Shown here one piece after another: positions 22,301-32,487 of a DNA stretch of 64,000 nt (the stretch's first letter is position 1; each line of letters starts with the position of its first letter). The notes beneath the pieces were generated by a model. That model searched no databases. It had not been told where the DNA came from and saw only the letters and a list, made by a program, of their open reading frames with translations. Both the position numbers and the translations under genes were made by a program. Origin of the DNA: Cladobotryum mycophilum. Taxonomy: Eukaryota > Ascomycota > Sordariomycetes > Hypocreales > Hypocreaceae. The stretch covers positions 1 to 64,000 of the forward strand of contig CM071593.1 of the NCBI GenBank assembly GCA_036429605.1. The letters are read 5' to 3'.

Positions 22301-25300
22301 TTGATCGTTTTCACTAATATCGCCAAAGAAATAATATTATTTCTTCAATGTCCCTGTCGGGTCATTCTGCTTTAAGTTTTATTTTTTTCCATAAATTGCC
22401 TAAAACTTGTTACTCACAGGACTACAACTATAATAATAGAACAATATAAAAATTTAAAGATAATTAACAATTAAACGTCCTTTTAATAATTTTCTAGAAC
22501 TCTTTAAAGCTCTATACACTGTTTTATATGAACAATTTAAAGCTTCCGCAGTTTTTATTATACTAGGAAATTCACCATAAACAGCGCCATTTAATTCCTT
22601 TACAATAACAGACTTAGAATTCTTTTTCATATTTAAAATAGCTTCTTCTGAATAAGTACGTTCTTTTCTATTAAGAGCGGCTTTTCTAATAGCTTCTATA
22701 GTATCTGGAGAAAGAGATCTATCTCTATTTAACTCTCCTATCCGTTTTCTACGAGCTTCACTATAATTAGCTTTCATTTTTATTCTACTTACTTCTGTAT
22801 GTTTATAACCGAAACTTGAACCTGCCTCTGTTAATATGTTATAATCAGGTAAAAGAGACTTTAAATAGAAGTCTTCCAAATCTAATAATTTCTTATTATT
22901 TTCTTGATTAACCACTTCAGGAAATAATTCTAATACAAAAAAAGCAAAATTATGTAAACCATACTTTTTAACTGCGTTTTTAACGATTTTACTACCATTA
23001 AAATAAATTAAATGATTAGTAAATCTTGAGTTAATTCTACCAGTAGAAGCTGATCCAATATAATAACTTAAAGTCTCTTTATTCAAGATCATATAAATAC
23101 CGCTAAGATCTTTAGTTTCTTTAGTTATATTCTTACGTACAGAATCTTCATGTAAGTTATCATAAATAAAAACTGGATTAAGATTTTTAGATTTTCAAAA
23201 GTTATTTATTACATCAGGATTACGTGATGTAGAGTAATATCTTTTATTATTAAATGTTGTAATTGTTGTTTTATAATTATTATTATAGTCGTTTGGGGCT
23301 ATGTTTAAGTAACCCAAGAAACCTATTCCTATCATTAAAATAAGTATTATTGTTCCTAAAACTCAAGCTAATGTTCTAGGCGCTCTGTAAGATGCATAGT
23401 AGAAACCTCTACCTATATGTAAGTATACTAAGAAGAAAAAAGCAGAAGCTGTATTACTATGTAAGTAACGAATTAATCAACCGTTATTTACATCACGCAT
23501 AATCATTGATTGAAAGAAAGAAATTCTATCTACTATAAGCTAATCCCTAGACGCGCTATCTATGGGTTTAGACGAGAAAATATATTTATTTTTATATAAT
23601 CTATTTGTATCTATATAACGATTACATGTATTACTACTAGGGTTTAATCCTAATTAACAGTTTTCCTATTTATATTTGTAAAAACAAGTAAAAATTAAAT
23701 TTAAGAGGCACGTCGCTTCTAATCAATTTTTTTCTATTAATAATATGTGCTTCGCTAGGCCTGAAAAAAGCTTATTACTGTTTATATATCTTGCTATAGT
23801 CCTGTCATTAGAATTCAACTCTCTAGCAGTTAAACGAATTGAAGCATATTCAGTTAAAATGTCTTTTTCAGTATCAAAGACTTCAATAATAATAGCATGT
23901 TTGGCGTTTAATTTTGTAATATGTTCTTTTAATTTAGATAAATGTTCTAAACTATAATTTTTGGGTCCCTTCATTTTAGCCTTGGCTTCTTCTGTATGTT
24001 TATAACCTAAAGGAGTGCGCAAGCTACGGCTATTTTTAAAATATTATATTCAGGTCTAAGTAAATCTAAATAATATTGTTCTCTTATAAGAACATCTTTT
24101 TTATCACAAAATTCTAATATTTCAAAACTAAAATTACTGTAACCATATTTTATTAAAGCTTTACAAATTAAACTACGTTTTGACTGAACTATTATATGAG
24201 CTAAACTGTAATATTTATAAAGACGTTTAGATAAATCTACGCTACTTCCTACGTAACTTTTACCATTTATATTGTTAATTCAACGATATATTCCGGCTTT
24301 ACCTTTTATTTCTTTTATAATTTTGAATTTATCTGAGTCAGCATTTGAATACTTTAGTACTGGGTTTAGACTTGAAGTTAATAAATAACTTTTGATTGAG
24401 TGCATAATCATAAAGAAAATTTATATTTTTATTTTAACCTTCAAATTTATTTAAAATATGCTTACGTTTGATATATAGACTTAGGAGATTATAATTAAAC
24501 AAATATATTTGCCTATTATCAAAGATAATTTTATTGTTAAATATTTAAAAAAGTATTTTCATTTTATTTATGTAACTGATTTATAGGTTGCTTGCTTTGG
24601 GGTGCCTTATGAGCTGCACTGTATGAAGTAAAAGGAGATCCTACTATTAGACCTTCATTTGTATAAATATATACAATTTTAGGGTTTTCAGATCTATTGG
24701 CTATACTAAACATACGTACATTTTCAGTGTGCGGTAAATCTAACTTTATATCAAAAGGAGAATCTTTTTTTATAATATCCTCAAATCTTTTACTAATATT
24801 ATTAATTATTTCACTAACATTATCAGTAGATATAGTTGTACTATATCTTTTATTAAGAATTTCTGATATATCTAAAAATAAATTTTTACCTTCAAGTGTA
24901 TAATAATACCCTTGGATTTTTAATATTAAAGCCATTCTTCATAATTTAAAATCTATGACTTTACGACTATAAAATTTAGATTCATCCAATAAAGGCAAAA
25001 TGTAATAATATAAAGCATCTGTATTAGCTACAACCAATGATACTACACTGGTTCTAATATTAGTTGTACTTGTAACATTTAAAGGTAATATTTTATTATT
25101 TTGAGTATGAAGATATTTAGTATTATTGGATAAATTAATTAAATAATTAGTCATTGCATTTAAACAATCCTGACTCGTATTTTTTTGAGCCACTTGTAAA
25201 TACAATGAAGATCCTGTTTTAATACCAAAAGTTCCTTCACCTTCAATAAAACCTATAAATCAGTTAGGGTTTATTATAATTTGAGATTTTTTTATATCAT

Positions 25301-26260
25301 ATGTAAATATTTCTCTTTTAGAATTCATATTATTTTTTAAATATAATATTCTTTCTATATTAGAGTCAGATAATTTTTTATTTTTAGTTCTAATAAGCAA
25401 AGCTTCATAAAAATCTTGAAAATCTAGTTTTTTACTAGTGTGTAAAGGATAATTATTAAAAATAGAACATATTGTATTTATACCTGAAACATCTTCTACG
25501 ATAAAGGAACAACGATTTCTATTTTGTTCTTCTACTATTCTACCTATATTTAAATTTGATTGAATAATTTGAAGAACTTTTAGATCATCAAGATGTAAAC
25601 TAATTTTAAATCTTAATTTTACATAACTACGATCCATAATAATTAAAAAATTACCTTCAGCATCAGTAAAACCACTAAATCAATGTAAAAATTCATCATT
25701 TATATTTACTTTATTATTAAAATTTTCATTTTGTGTGCGTATAGCTTCACTAGAAAAATTACAAAATCCCGTTTTATTTTTAATACCTGATACGTAAATA
25801 AACGACAATAAAATTATGCCTAAATTAAGGCATAGATAGATAATCATTCCTGTTTTACTTCGCAGTAAAAATTGGACTATATCATCATCTTTTTAGGGAC
25901 GTCAAGCGTGTAGTCTCTGAAGATACTAATCTATATTTTGGTGCCACTAAGTAGCAAGCAGCCAAATAGTTTAGCTTACCTGCTGATTGTCTTATAATTA
26001 TATTCTAAATATAAGGGTTTCCAGCAATTTAGCCTGATTTAGAGAACACATTATGCCATATGTTCCACAGAATTGAAAGCTTCTGCTATACTAGGGTTAT
26101 AGTGCATAGCTAAAGTTACACCTGTAACTATTTGTATACCCAAACAAAGTCCTAATAAAGAACCAAAATTTCATAAATAACTTATGTTACTTGGTTGTGA
26201 ATGATCAATTATGTATATGTTAACCAATTTTAATAAAGGGTGACTTTTTAATATTCTCAT
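16316..26260 (-). CDS. cob: cob, apocytochrome b (6 exons, 5 introns)
   Basis: Haem-bearing subunit of complex III. Exons: 26060-26260, 23309-23503, 22072-22112, 20246-20298, 19053-19068, 16316-16979. They add up to exactly 390 codons including the stop. Landmarks are SQPSNISYLWNFGSLLGLCL in exon 1, IMRDVNNGWLIRYLHSNTAS in exon 2, VLPYGQMSLWGATV|ITNLISAIPWIGQDIVE across exons 3/4, FIWGG in the 16-nt exon 5, and SVNNATLNRFFALHF and PEWYLLPFYAILRSIPNKL in exon 6. The start is the ATG at 26260. Confidence 0.93.
17076..17904 (-). CDS. cob i5 second LAGLIDADG ORF
   Basis: Starts at an ATG (17904) that overlaps the end of the preceding ORF (ATGAAATCTAA), suggesting translational coupling. Double motif: YLVGLFEGDGYFSI and WLVGFIEAEGCFST. 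Open, with TGA as Trp, to TAA at 17076, just before the S element. About 275 aa and intact. Confidence 0.8.
17893..19052 (-). pseudogene. cob i5 first LAGLIDADG ORF with a -1-type frame break
   Basis: In frame with cob exon 5; the first residues (KTVEPHYGDVMLKILLNAGT) are the translated intron 5' end, as in other fungal introns at this site. Motif 1 is YVTGFSDGESSFHV and motif 2 WLIGFIEAEGCFLC. After motif 1 the frame AGA ATA AAA AAA TAA stops at the A7 tract (plus 18596-18602). Stepping back one base gives AAT AAA GAT AAT and restores the protein to TAA at 17893. Phase A AAA AAA. Confidence 0.77.
19069..20245 (-). mobile_element. cob intron 4, group I
   Basis: Between Asp-Ile-Val-Glu and Phe-Ile-Trp. 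The ORF comes first; the core follows at 19130-19300 (R-like GTTCAACGACTAATGAG, S-like AAGACATAGTC). The 3' flank is the 16-nt exon 5. Confidence 0.8.
19351..20245 (-). pseudogene. cob i4 LAGLIDADG ORF with a frame break
   Basis: In frame with exon 4; starts with a hydrophobic segment (LINLCICMIILFSSLP). Motif 1 is FLVGLIDGDGYIQI. Before motif 2 the frame runs CCT TTT TTA AAA ATT GAA TTG TAG. One extra base in the T6 or A5 run (19676-19686) gives TGA ATT GTA GGA and motif 2 WIVGFTEAEGSFFI, then open to TAA at 19351. Same one-base-short pattern as its neighbours. Confidence 0.72.
20299..22071 (-). mobile_element. cob intron 3, group I with core first and ORF behind it
   Basis: Between GAT(V) and ITNL. 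The whole core is at the 5' end (21830-22060: GCTGGAAACTC, CAATCAGCAGGG, CTTCAGAGACTAGACG, GAAGATATAGTCC). The ORF follows. At 21720/21721 the sequence ATG|TATTACT imitates the real acceptor TTG|TATTACTAATTTA at 20298/20299. Confidence 0.8.
20353..21720 (-). pseudogene. cob i3 LAGLIDADG ORF with a -1-type frame break near its C-terminus
   Basis: From the exon-like site at 21720 the frame is in phase with cob exon 3. Motif 1 is WFVGLCEAESNFLI and motif 2 YLVGLLEGDGSFYL. The frame stays open through both domains. At GAA AAA AAT ACA (plus T7 at 20563-20569; slippery A AAA AAT) it runs into a stop after eight codons. Stepping back one base gives TAC ATT AGA TCT and adds about 60 residues of a NUMOD-like DNA-binding tail ending at TAA 20353. 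The core enzyme could be active without the tail. Confidence 0.78.
22113..23308 (-). mobile_element. cob intron 2, group I
   Basis: Inserted after Gly-Phe-Leu-Gly-Tyr of exon 2. The ORF is first; a GC-rich core of a different subtype follows at 22190-22400 (CGACAGACTGGGTCAC, GGCTGAAATGC, GCACAGTCGGGG on the minus strand). The same core type is found in cox3 intron 1. Confidence 0.78.
22454..23308 (-). CDS. cob i2 GIY-YIG homing endonuclease
   Basis: In frame with exon 2, intact to TAA at 22454, about 284 codons. The GIY-YIG pair is SGIYMILNKETLSYYIGSAS, with the family blocks DLEDFYLKSLLPDYNILTEA and GYKHTEVSRIKMKAN, then NUMOD-like repeats and a C-terminal helix-turn-helix-like segment. No defect seen. 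Confidence 0.85.
23723..24408 (-). pseudogene. cob i1 GIY-YIG ORF, frame broken by a GC-rich insert
   Basis: In phase with exon 1 if spliced at 24408. It has SYVGSSVDLSKRLYK preceded by GIYRWINNINGK and the block EQYYLDLLRPEYNILKIA. There the GC-rich string GTAGCTTGCGCAC (plus 24015-24027) throws the frame into a stop. The downstream frame resumes at LGYKHTEEAKAKMKG with a NUMOD-type tail to 23723. The same insert sits at the same codon in two other GIY-YIG ORFs of this window. Confidence 0.72.
24564..25844 (-). CDS. cob i1 LAGLIDADG homing endonuclease
   Basis: Open from the exon-like acceptor at 25844 to TAA at 24564 with TGA as Trp, about 426 codons, no break. It starts with a hydrophobic helix (IIYLCLNLGIILLSFIYVSG), then motif 1 [14 protein letters not shown], motif 2 WFIGFIEGEGTFGI, and a C-terminal extension with a serine-rich end. 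In the unspliced transcript cob exon 1 reaches a stop within a few codons, so expression probably needs splicing to 25844 or internal initiation. Confidence 0.82.
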
Positions 26261-26471
26261 ATTAATTTTTCTAAAAATTTAAACATTTATTAATACTTAT
26301 ATATAGTAATAAATACAACTCTACCTACAAGAATTATTTATTCAATGTATTATAACATAAAAAGATATATACGTACTTTAAACAAAACTATATATTTAAT
26401 GTATTAAATATATATACTGCATAATATGCAAATTGTTATAAATATAAAATAATAAAAACTAACAATAAATA
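26261..26471 (-). other. nad5-cob spacer
   Basis: AT-rich and without a recognisable gene; it holds the cob leader. Confidence 0.5.
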
Positions 26472-29400
26472 TTATTTACTATTAGTATCTACATCTTTAT
26501 TTGTAATATTATTCTCCTTAGTTTCATCTGTATTATTCTCCTTAGTTTCATCTGTAATATTATTCTCCTTAGTTTCATCTGTTACAATTTTAGATTTCTT
26601 ATTTTCCACCGGCGCTTCTTCAGCAGTAGATCTTTTGTTATCAGATGAACCTACATCATTAGGATTTTCCTCTAAATTAAATTTACTTAAAGCTTTATTA
26701 AGAGCATCCATTTCTTTTGCATCTCTTTCCCTAGATTCTGCAATAGTTGAATGTAAAGAGTTTTCAGGTAAAACCTGAGTTTTTTTATATTCCTCTTTTT
26801 CGTCTTCAAGTCATTTAAATTCGTGCTCCATCATTTGTTCATATATATTTTTCATTTTTTCAACATATCATTTACCGGAATTACTATAATCAGGAGTATG
26901 AGATGTACTAATATCTTTATTTTTATCTTCAGATTCCGAATTTTTATCCTTGGATTCCGTATTTTTATCTTTAGTTTCTGTATCTTCACTATCTGTTCCA
27001 TCAAAAGAAACAGTTTCAGAAAAACTACCTAAACCTAATATTGCTAATAGATAAACTAATAAGCTAAAAATAACAGTGGGTTTAAGAATTAAAGTAATAA
27101 TTTTGTAGGTAAGTAATATTAATATTCTTAACAATATTTTAGGGTTAAATACATATAATACTATTAAGGTCGCATATCTAACTATACCTTTTAGGTCACT
27201 TCTAGTAAATAAGAAACTTGAACTTAAACTATTTTGATTTATATTATCTTGTTTACTCGGTTTTACGTAGTTATTGACACCTATTAAAACTAATATACAT
27301 GATAATATTATAGAATTAGCTAAATCGAAGAAAATAGAAACGAAAGTAAATATGGATAGATAGAAACAAGCTCCTATTAATATGTAAAGAGCATAATCAG
27401 TAACTACTCCTTTACCTATTCCAGATATTGTTTTACTTGCATTAACTAATGCTACTCCAAATCCATAAGGACCTATTCATTCTATACTACCTTTATCTAA
27501 AACTTTTGTAGTTTGACCTCCTAAATCTAATACTGTGTTAACTATATATTTATTATAGAAGAATTCAACTAAGAAACGTTGGTTAAAGAAACCAAATATG
27601 TAATATCCTATATTAGATAATTTGAAATTAGATACAAGGTTTGGCATAAACTCTGGATATATTATAGCTAATGCTGAGAATGATACTGTTAGTATGAAAG
27701 GAAGTAATTTAAACATAGTAGGTACACCAAATTCAGTATCGATTAGTATTTCATGCATAGGGTGAATAAAGATACTGTTATCTACAAAGAATCCTGAACC
27801 TAAACCTATAAATATATCTTTAGTTAAATAACCAAAATATATAGAGAATATAGCTAATATAACTAAAGGTAAACTAATAAATATATCTCCTTCATGAGCA
27901 TTTTTGTAATAATTAATTGATCCATTAGGATTAGCTAAGAAAGTTAAGTATATAACTTTTACTGAGTATAATGTAGTAAATATTGCACCAATTGTTGCAA
28001 TAAAGTAAACATTTATACTACTAAAGTGATATTGACCATAAGCAGATTCTAAGATAAAGTCTTTACTAAAGAATCCTGTCATGAATGGGAAAGCAACTAA
28101 ACTAAGACTAGCTATTAATATTACTGTATATGTTAAAGGTAAGAATGATATTAATCCACCATATTTTCTTAAATCTTGATTATCCACAACTGCGTGTATT
28201 ACAGCACCTGCTCCTAAGAATAATAATCCTTTATAGAAAGCATGATTTATTAAATGAAATATTGCAACATTATAAGAAGATAATCCTATAGCTATAACCA
28301 TCATCCCTAATTGACTCATAGTAGAATAAGCTATAATTTTTTTAATATCTTGTTGGAATAAACCTATAAGAGAACTAAACACTGTAGTGATAGCACCTAA
28401 TCATAAACATATTAATAAAACAGTTGAACTATATTCTATTAAAGGTGATGAACGTATTAATAAGTATACTCCTGCAGTAACCATTGTAGCTGCGTGTATT
28501 AAAGCAGATACAGGAGTAGGACCTTCCATGGCCATAGGTAATCAGATATGTAATCCTACTTGAGAACTTTTAGCCATAGCTCCTATTAATAAACATATAC
28601 CTATTATTGTTATTATATTTTCATTAATATATGGAGCCAATGAAAATACTATACTATAATCTAGATTACCTAAAGATCATAATATTACAAACATCCCTAT
28701 TGTTAAGAAACAATCCCCAACTCTGTTAGTTAAAAATGCTGACATAGAACTTTGATTAGCTGCAATTCTAGTAAATCAGAAGCTAACTAGAAGATATGAA
28801 CAAACTCCAACACCTTCTCATCCTACAAACATTAATAGATAATTATTACCAGTTACTAAGATAATCATCATAAAAGTGAATAAACTTAAATAACTGAAGA
28901 ATCTTTGATTATGCAAATAAAAACCAACTTTATCTTACAATTAACATACGAGCATTAAACTTTTATTCATTACTCTTCTTCTAATTTTCTACCAGTATTC
29001 ATTACTAATTTTAATTCTCTAATTAAATTAAGACCTGCAAGGCTAAGATGGGCGCCTTCATTCATTAATTTATTGATTTTACATCAATCTTGATAATCGT
29101 ATAATTTTACTCCCACCAAAGGGTTTTCATTAAAAAAAGGAATTATAATATTAGTAATATCCTTATAATTAATTATTGTTAAATTTACAGCGGATTTTCC
29201 ATTATATTTATAAATATTCCCTGTTCCAAAGAATTTAAGAATAGTTTCCATTAATTTTAAATCTCTTTCATGTTGAGAGATTCTAAATCTCAATTGTACA
29301 CGATATCCTATTTTAGTACTTGAAGGAGAAATACGAACATCAAAATTAGCCTCACCGCTAACAAAACCTGAAATTCAAGAGGGGTGAGGTATGTTATCAG

Positions 29401-30544
29401 TAATAATGATTGGTCTTTCCACCGGTTTGTATTCTACAAATTCAGATTTTAATACATCAGATAATCCTAAATTCATTGACGCTTTTATATTTACTATCTG
29501 ATTTAAACCTTGAGTAGTAAGGTGAGCTTTATTGTTTATAAGTTCCACTGCTTGTTTAAATAGTAAATAATCTGCAGCTTTTTGAGAAATTAAAGGATAT
29601 TTATCTAAATGATTAATAAGTTTAAATAAATCTTGATTAGAATCAATAGAATAAATAGCTCTAGATTTATTTATATATGAATGTATAGAACCTATACCGT
29701 GTAAATATTCTTGTATTTGACGTAATAAATCTAGATCTCTTAAATGAAGACCTATTTGGAATTTAGATTGAACACGTCAACCTAATTTGCGGGATTTATT
29801 TTTATCTAAAATTATGGAAAAAGAACCTTCAGCGTCTATTAAACCTGATATGGTCCAGGGATTTATATTAGTATGTGAAAAAGTAGAAAATTCTCTTATG
29901 TTGGATTGATTAGATGGGATATTGGTTAGATAATTTCTTTCGAAACCCATTAGAGTACACCTTAGACGCATTAATTGTTTAATACGTCAACTACCATCTA
30001 CTCTTTGCTCTTTTACAGTAATATTTTCACCTATTACTAATTTAGATCCGCGATATTCCATTTCGTTTTCACTCATTTTCTGACTTGTTACCATACCTGA
30101 GTAATTAATTCAGCCACCGTCAACCTTTCAATTGAGGCTTGGTATCAGAAACTTTAGGAGGTCCCCGGAGTTTGGCAGTTTTTCCCCATAGCCTTGTTTT
30201 CCCTTAACACGGCCTCATCGAGGATCATGACTCATATATCCAATAGAGTAAAAGTGAACTAAAGAACTAATCACTAATACTGGAATTAACATAGATACTG
30301 TTAAACTATCAAATTGGAAGTTTCATACCATATTAAATGATTCACTATCTAATCATTTAAATAGGTTAATTGAGATAGGATTATTATTAAATCCTACTTC
30401 GAAAAAGCTAATTATAGCTAATATTGTTGTTGTTATTATACTTAAACAACTTAAGATACGACTACCTGTCACACCGACTTTTCTACCAAAAAATCCGGAT
30501 ACTATAGATCCTAATAAAGGTAATATAATTATACTTAAATACAT
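26472..30544 (-). CDS. nad5: nad5, NADH dehydrogenase subunit 5, with a long C-terminal extension
   Basis: Proton-pumping antiporter-like subunit of complex I. Exon 1 is 30221-30544 and exon 2 26472-28913, giving about 921 aa where the family is usually 650-720. Exon 1 starts MYLSIIILPLLGS and ends YMSHDP; exon 2 resumes HNQRFFSYLSLFTF and contains the antiporter block (LIHAATMVTAGVYLLIRSS, KKIIAYSTMSQLGMM). The usual C-terminus ends near 27256. The frame then continues without a stop for about 260 codons: another 2-3 hydrophobic helices, then a very acidic/lysine-rich tail with repeats of the types DKNxESxDKN and TDETKENN, ending at TAA 26472. The start ATG overlaps the nad4L stop by one base. 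Confidence 0.9.
28914..30220 (-). mobile_element. nad5 intron 1, group I
   Basis: Inserted between His-Asp-Pro and His-Asn-Gln. The core is at the 5' end (about 29930-30215) and includes CCGGGGACCTCCTAAAG, GGCTGAATTAATTACTCAGG and GTGTACTCTAATGGG. A closely related core is found in cox2 intron 1 and in the rnl intron near 54.6 kb. Confidence 0.82.
28970..30220 (-). CDS. nad5 i1 LAGLIDADG homing endonuclease
   Basis: In frame with exon 1 through the whole core (KEQRVDGSWRIKQLMRLRCT is translated core), then motif 1 WTISGLIDAEGSFSI and motif 2 WISGFVSGEANFDV. Ends at TAA 28970, close to exon 2. No frame break. Closest relatives here are the ORFs of cox2 i1 and the rnl intron at 53 kb. Confidence 0.85.
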
Positions 30545-32237
30545 TATTTATATTCTATTGCAATACTTCCTCTTCGTTTTTCCCCTTTACCGTAAAAATT
30601 TAATTTCCTTAGGTGGGCTGGGTATTCCCATAACTTTTAAGTTATGCCTGACTATATCTTAAGCAAAGAATTTATATATCATAATTATTTACCAACCTCC
30701 ATCTAGTCGATGAACTGCACACCAGTAATTGGTGCTTGGCTGCGGATTATCTATTGCATTTCTTTATACAAATCGTTTTTACCATACAACGAGTCATTAC
30801 CTGTTCCATTAATTACATTACTGTATTAACTTGGTAGATTTGTCTTTAAGAGTTTCCCGCAATTTGAAGGTTTTGCCTTTATATTTTTAAATATAAAGAC
30901 TAGATGAAGGTTCACTCCACCTTTTTTGACCTAATTTCTCTTAAGCCCTAATCATCTCCATGATTATTTTTAGTCTTATTATTCAAACCTGTAATTTTAT
31001 TTTTTAATGCGCAGCACTAAAATTTGTTTCAACCCTTCTTCTTTTAAATGCTCTTTATTCTTAATAATTAAAGCAGCACTTTTAAAATCTAAGTAGTCCG
31101 AGTATTTTGATCCTCTTATACTATGTTTATCGAAAAAAGGGATTATATTATTAACTACATGATCAATTTTTGTAACGAGAAATTCACAAACCGAACGGTT
31201 TTTATATTTAGCCACATACCCACATCCAAATAAATTTTCAAAGCTTTCTAATAAAGATAAATCTCTTGAATCTTGAGCTATAGAAAAACGCAATGAAGCA
31301 ACTATACCGCTTTTAGTTTTAGAATTTTGACTAGTAATAAAGAAGTTGGTGCTTCGCACTCCTGTTGAAAACCCAGCCATTCATTCTTGAGGAATAACAG
31401 TTATATTTTTTCTTCTTTTTTAACTGGCATAGTCTCAGGGAAAGCTTCTTTTAATTCATTCGATAAACCTAAATTTATTGATGCTTTAATGTTAACTATT
31501 TTTTGTATTCCTTCTAAAGTACTATGTTCTTTTTCTAACATTAACTTAATAATATTTCTAAATAAGACATAGTCGGAATATTTTTTAGTTAACAGTGGGT
31601 AATTATCAAAATGAGGTATAATCACGTTAACTATATCGTTTATAGTACTAACTCTAAATTCTACAGTGGTATTTTTATTAGGATTTGATACATATCCTAT
31701 GCCACCAAAAAATTCCTGAATTTTAAGAATTAAATCTCTATCTCTTTCATGCATTTTTATTTGAGCTCTAGTTTGAACATTTCATCCTGTTTTGTATCTA
31801 GGATTTTTTAAAATAGTAACTACAAAAGAACTCTCAGCGTCAAAAAGCCCAGTAATAAATCAAGGGTCAATTGAATTATTTTTACAATTAGAAGAACACA
31901 TTGTAGAATAATTTCTTATTCCTACAGGAGTTCTATTTACGAATTTTACAGGTAATTTACGGTAACTAAAGGATAGATGGTTTGATTTAAGAGACGAAAG
32001 TCTATAAAAAGCTACTAAAATAGCTAAACCGATGGCAGATTCTGCACCAGCAACTACTATAATGTAAATGGCGTAAGTTTGCCCTATAATATCATCTAAA
32101 TTAATAGAACTAACCAATATTAAGAATGTTATAGATAATAGCATTATTTCTATAGAAATAAGCATTAATATTATATTTTTTCTGTTAAATACGAATCCTA
32201 AAATTCCTATTAAAAAAAGTACTAAAGTTAAACTCAT
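30544..32237 (-). CDS. nad4L: nad4L, NADH dehydrogenase subunit 4L (2 exons)
   Basis: Small three-helix membrane subunit of complex I. Exon 1 is 31998-32237 (MSLTLVLFLIGILGFVFNRK to VAFYRL) and exon 2 is 30544-30573 (RGSIAIEYK), giving 89 aa, the normal fungal length. Its stop codon shares a base with the nad5 ATG (TAATG), a conserved arrangement indicating co-translation. Confidence 0.93.
30574..31997 (-). mobile_element. nad4L intron 1, group I
   Basis: Inserted after FYRL, 30 nt from the gene end. The ORF is first; the core follows at 30640-30870 (TTGCGGGAAACTC, AATCCGCAGCCAAG, GTTCATCGACTAGATGG, AAGATATAGTC). The same core type occurs in cox2 i2 and the first rnl intron. Confidence 0.82.
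30997..31997 (-). pseudogene. nad4L i1 LAGLIDADG ORF with a one-base A-tract break
   Basis: In frame with exon 1. Motif 1 is WFITGLFDAESSFVV. At GAA GAA AAA ATA TAA (plus T6, 31406-31411) the frame stops; one more A gives AAT ATA ACT GTT and motif 2 WMAGFSTG, where a GTGCGAAGCAC palindrome (31351-31361) replaces the expected acidic residue. The second half then runs to TAA 30997. The missing acidic residue makes activity doubtful even if the frame is restored. Confidence 0.75.
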
Positions 32238-32349
32238 AATTTAATTTAATATATACATCGAATTATTCAGAATTATGATTATATACGTAATTTAATTATA
32301 AAAATATTTTCTACGTATATTAGTATAGCCACTATATAAATTACTATAC

Positions 32350-32422
32350 TAGAGGTATTATAGATTCGAACTACAATTGTGATGTCCGTAGCATCAAGTT
32401 TTACCATTAAACTAATACCTCT
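32350..32422 (-). tRNA. trnR: tRNA-Arg (ACG)
   Basis: Acceptor AGAGGTA/TACCTCT; anticodon stem TGATG/CATCA around CTACGGA. Lies between cox2 and nad4L. Confidence 0.9.
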
Positions 32423-32487
32423 TTTATCAATTTAATTGATAAAAATTATTCATCAATATATTATTACTAATAATAACTTATTATATA

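Larger units (their letters stand above)
23504..26059 (-). mobile_element. cob intron 1, group I with two ORF cassettes behind one core
   Basis: Inserted after Ser-Val-Glu-His. The core occupies the 5' end (25865-26040: TTGCTGGAAACCC, CAATCAGCAGG, CTTCAGAGACTACACG, GATGATATAGTCC). Then come a LAGLIDADG cassette and a GIY-YIG cassette. Each begins with a copy of the exon 2 start: ATG|ATTATC at 25844/25845 and ATG|ATTATG at 24408/24409, versus the true ATG|ATTATGCGT at 23503/23504. Confidence 0.82.

Noticed and set aside
26823..27032. Plus-strand ORF rich in Ile and Phe
   Set aside because: Complement of the repetitive acidic tail of nad5.
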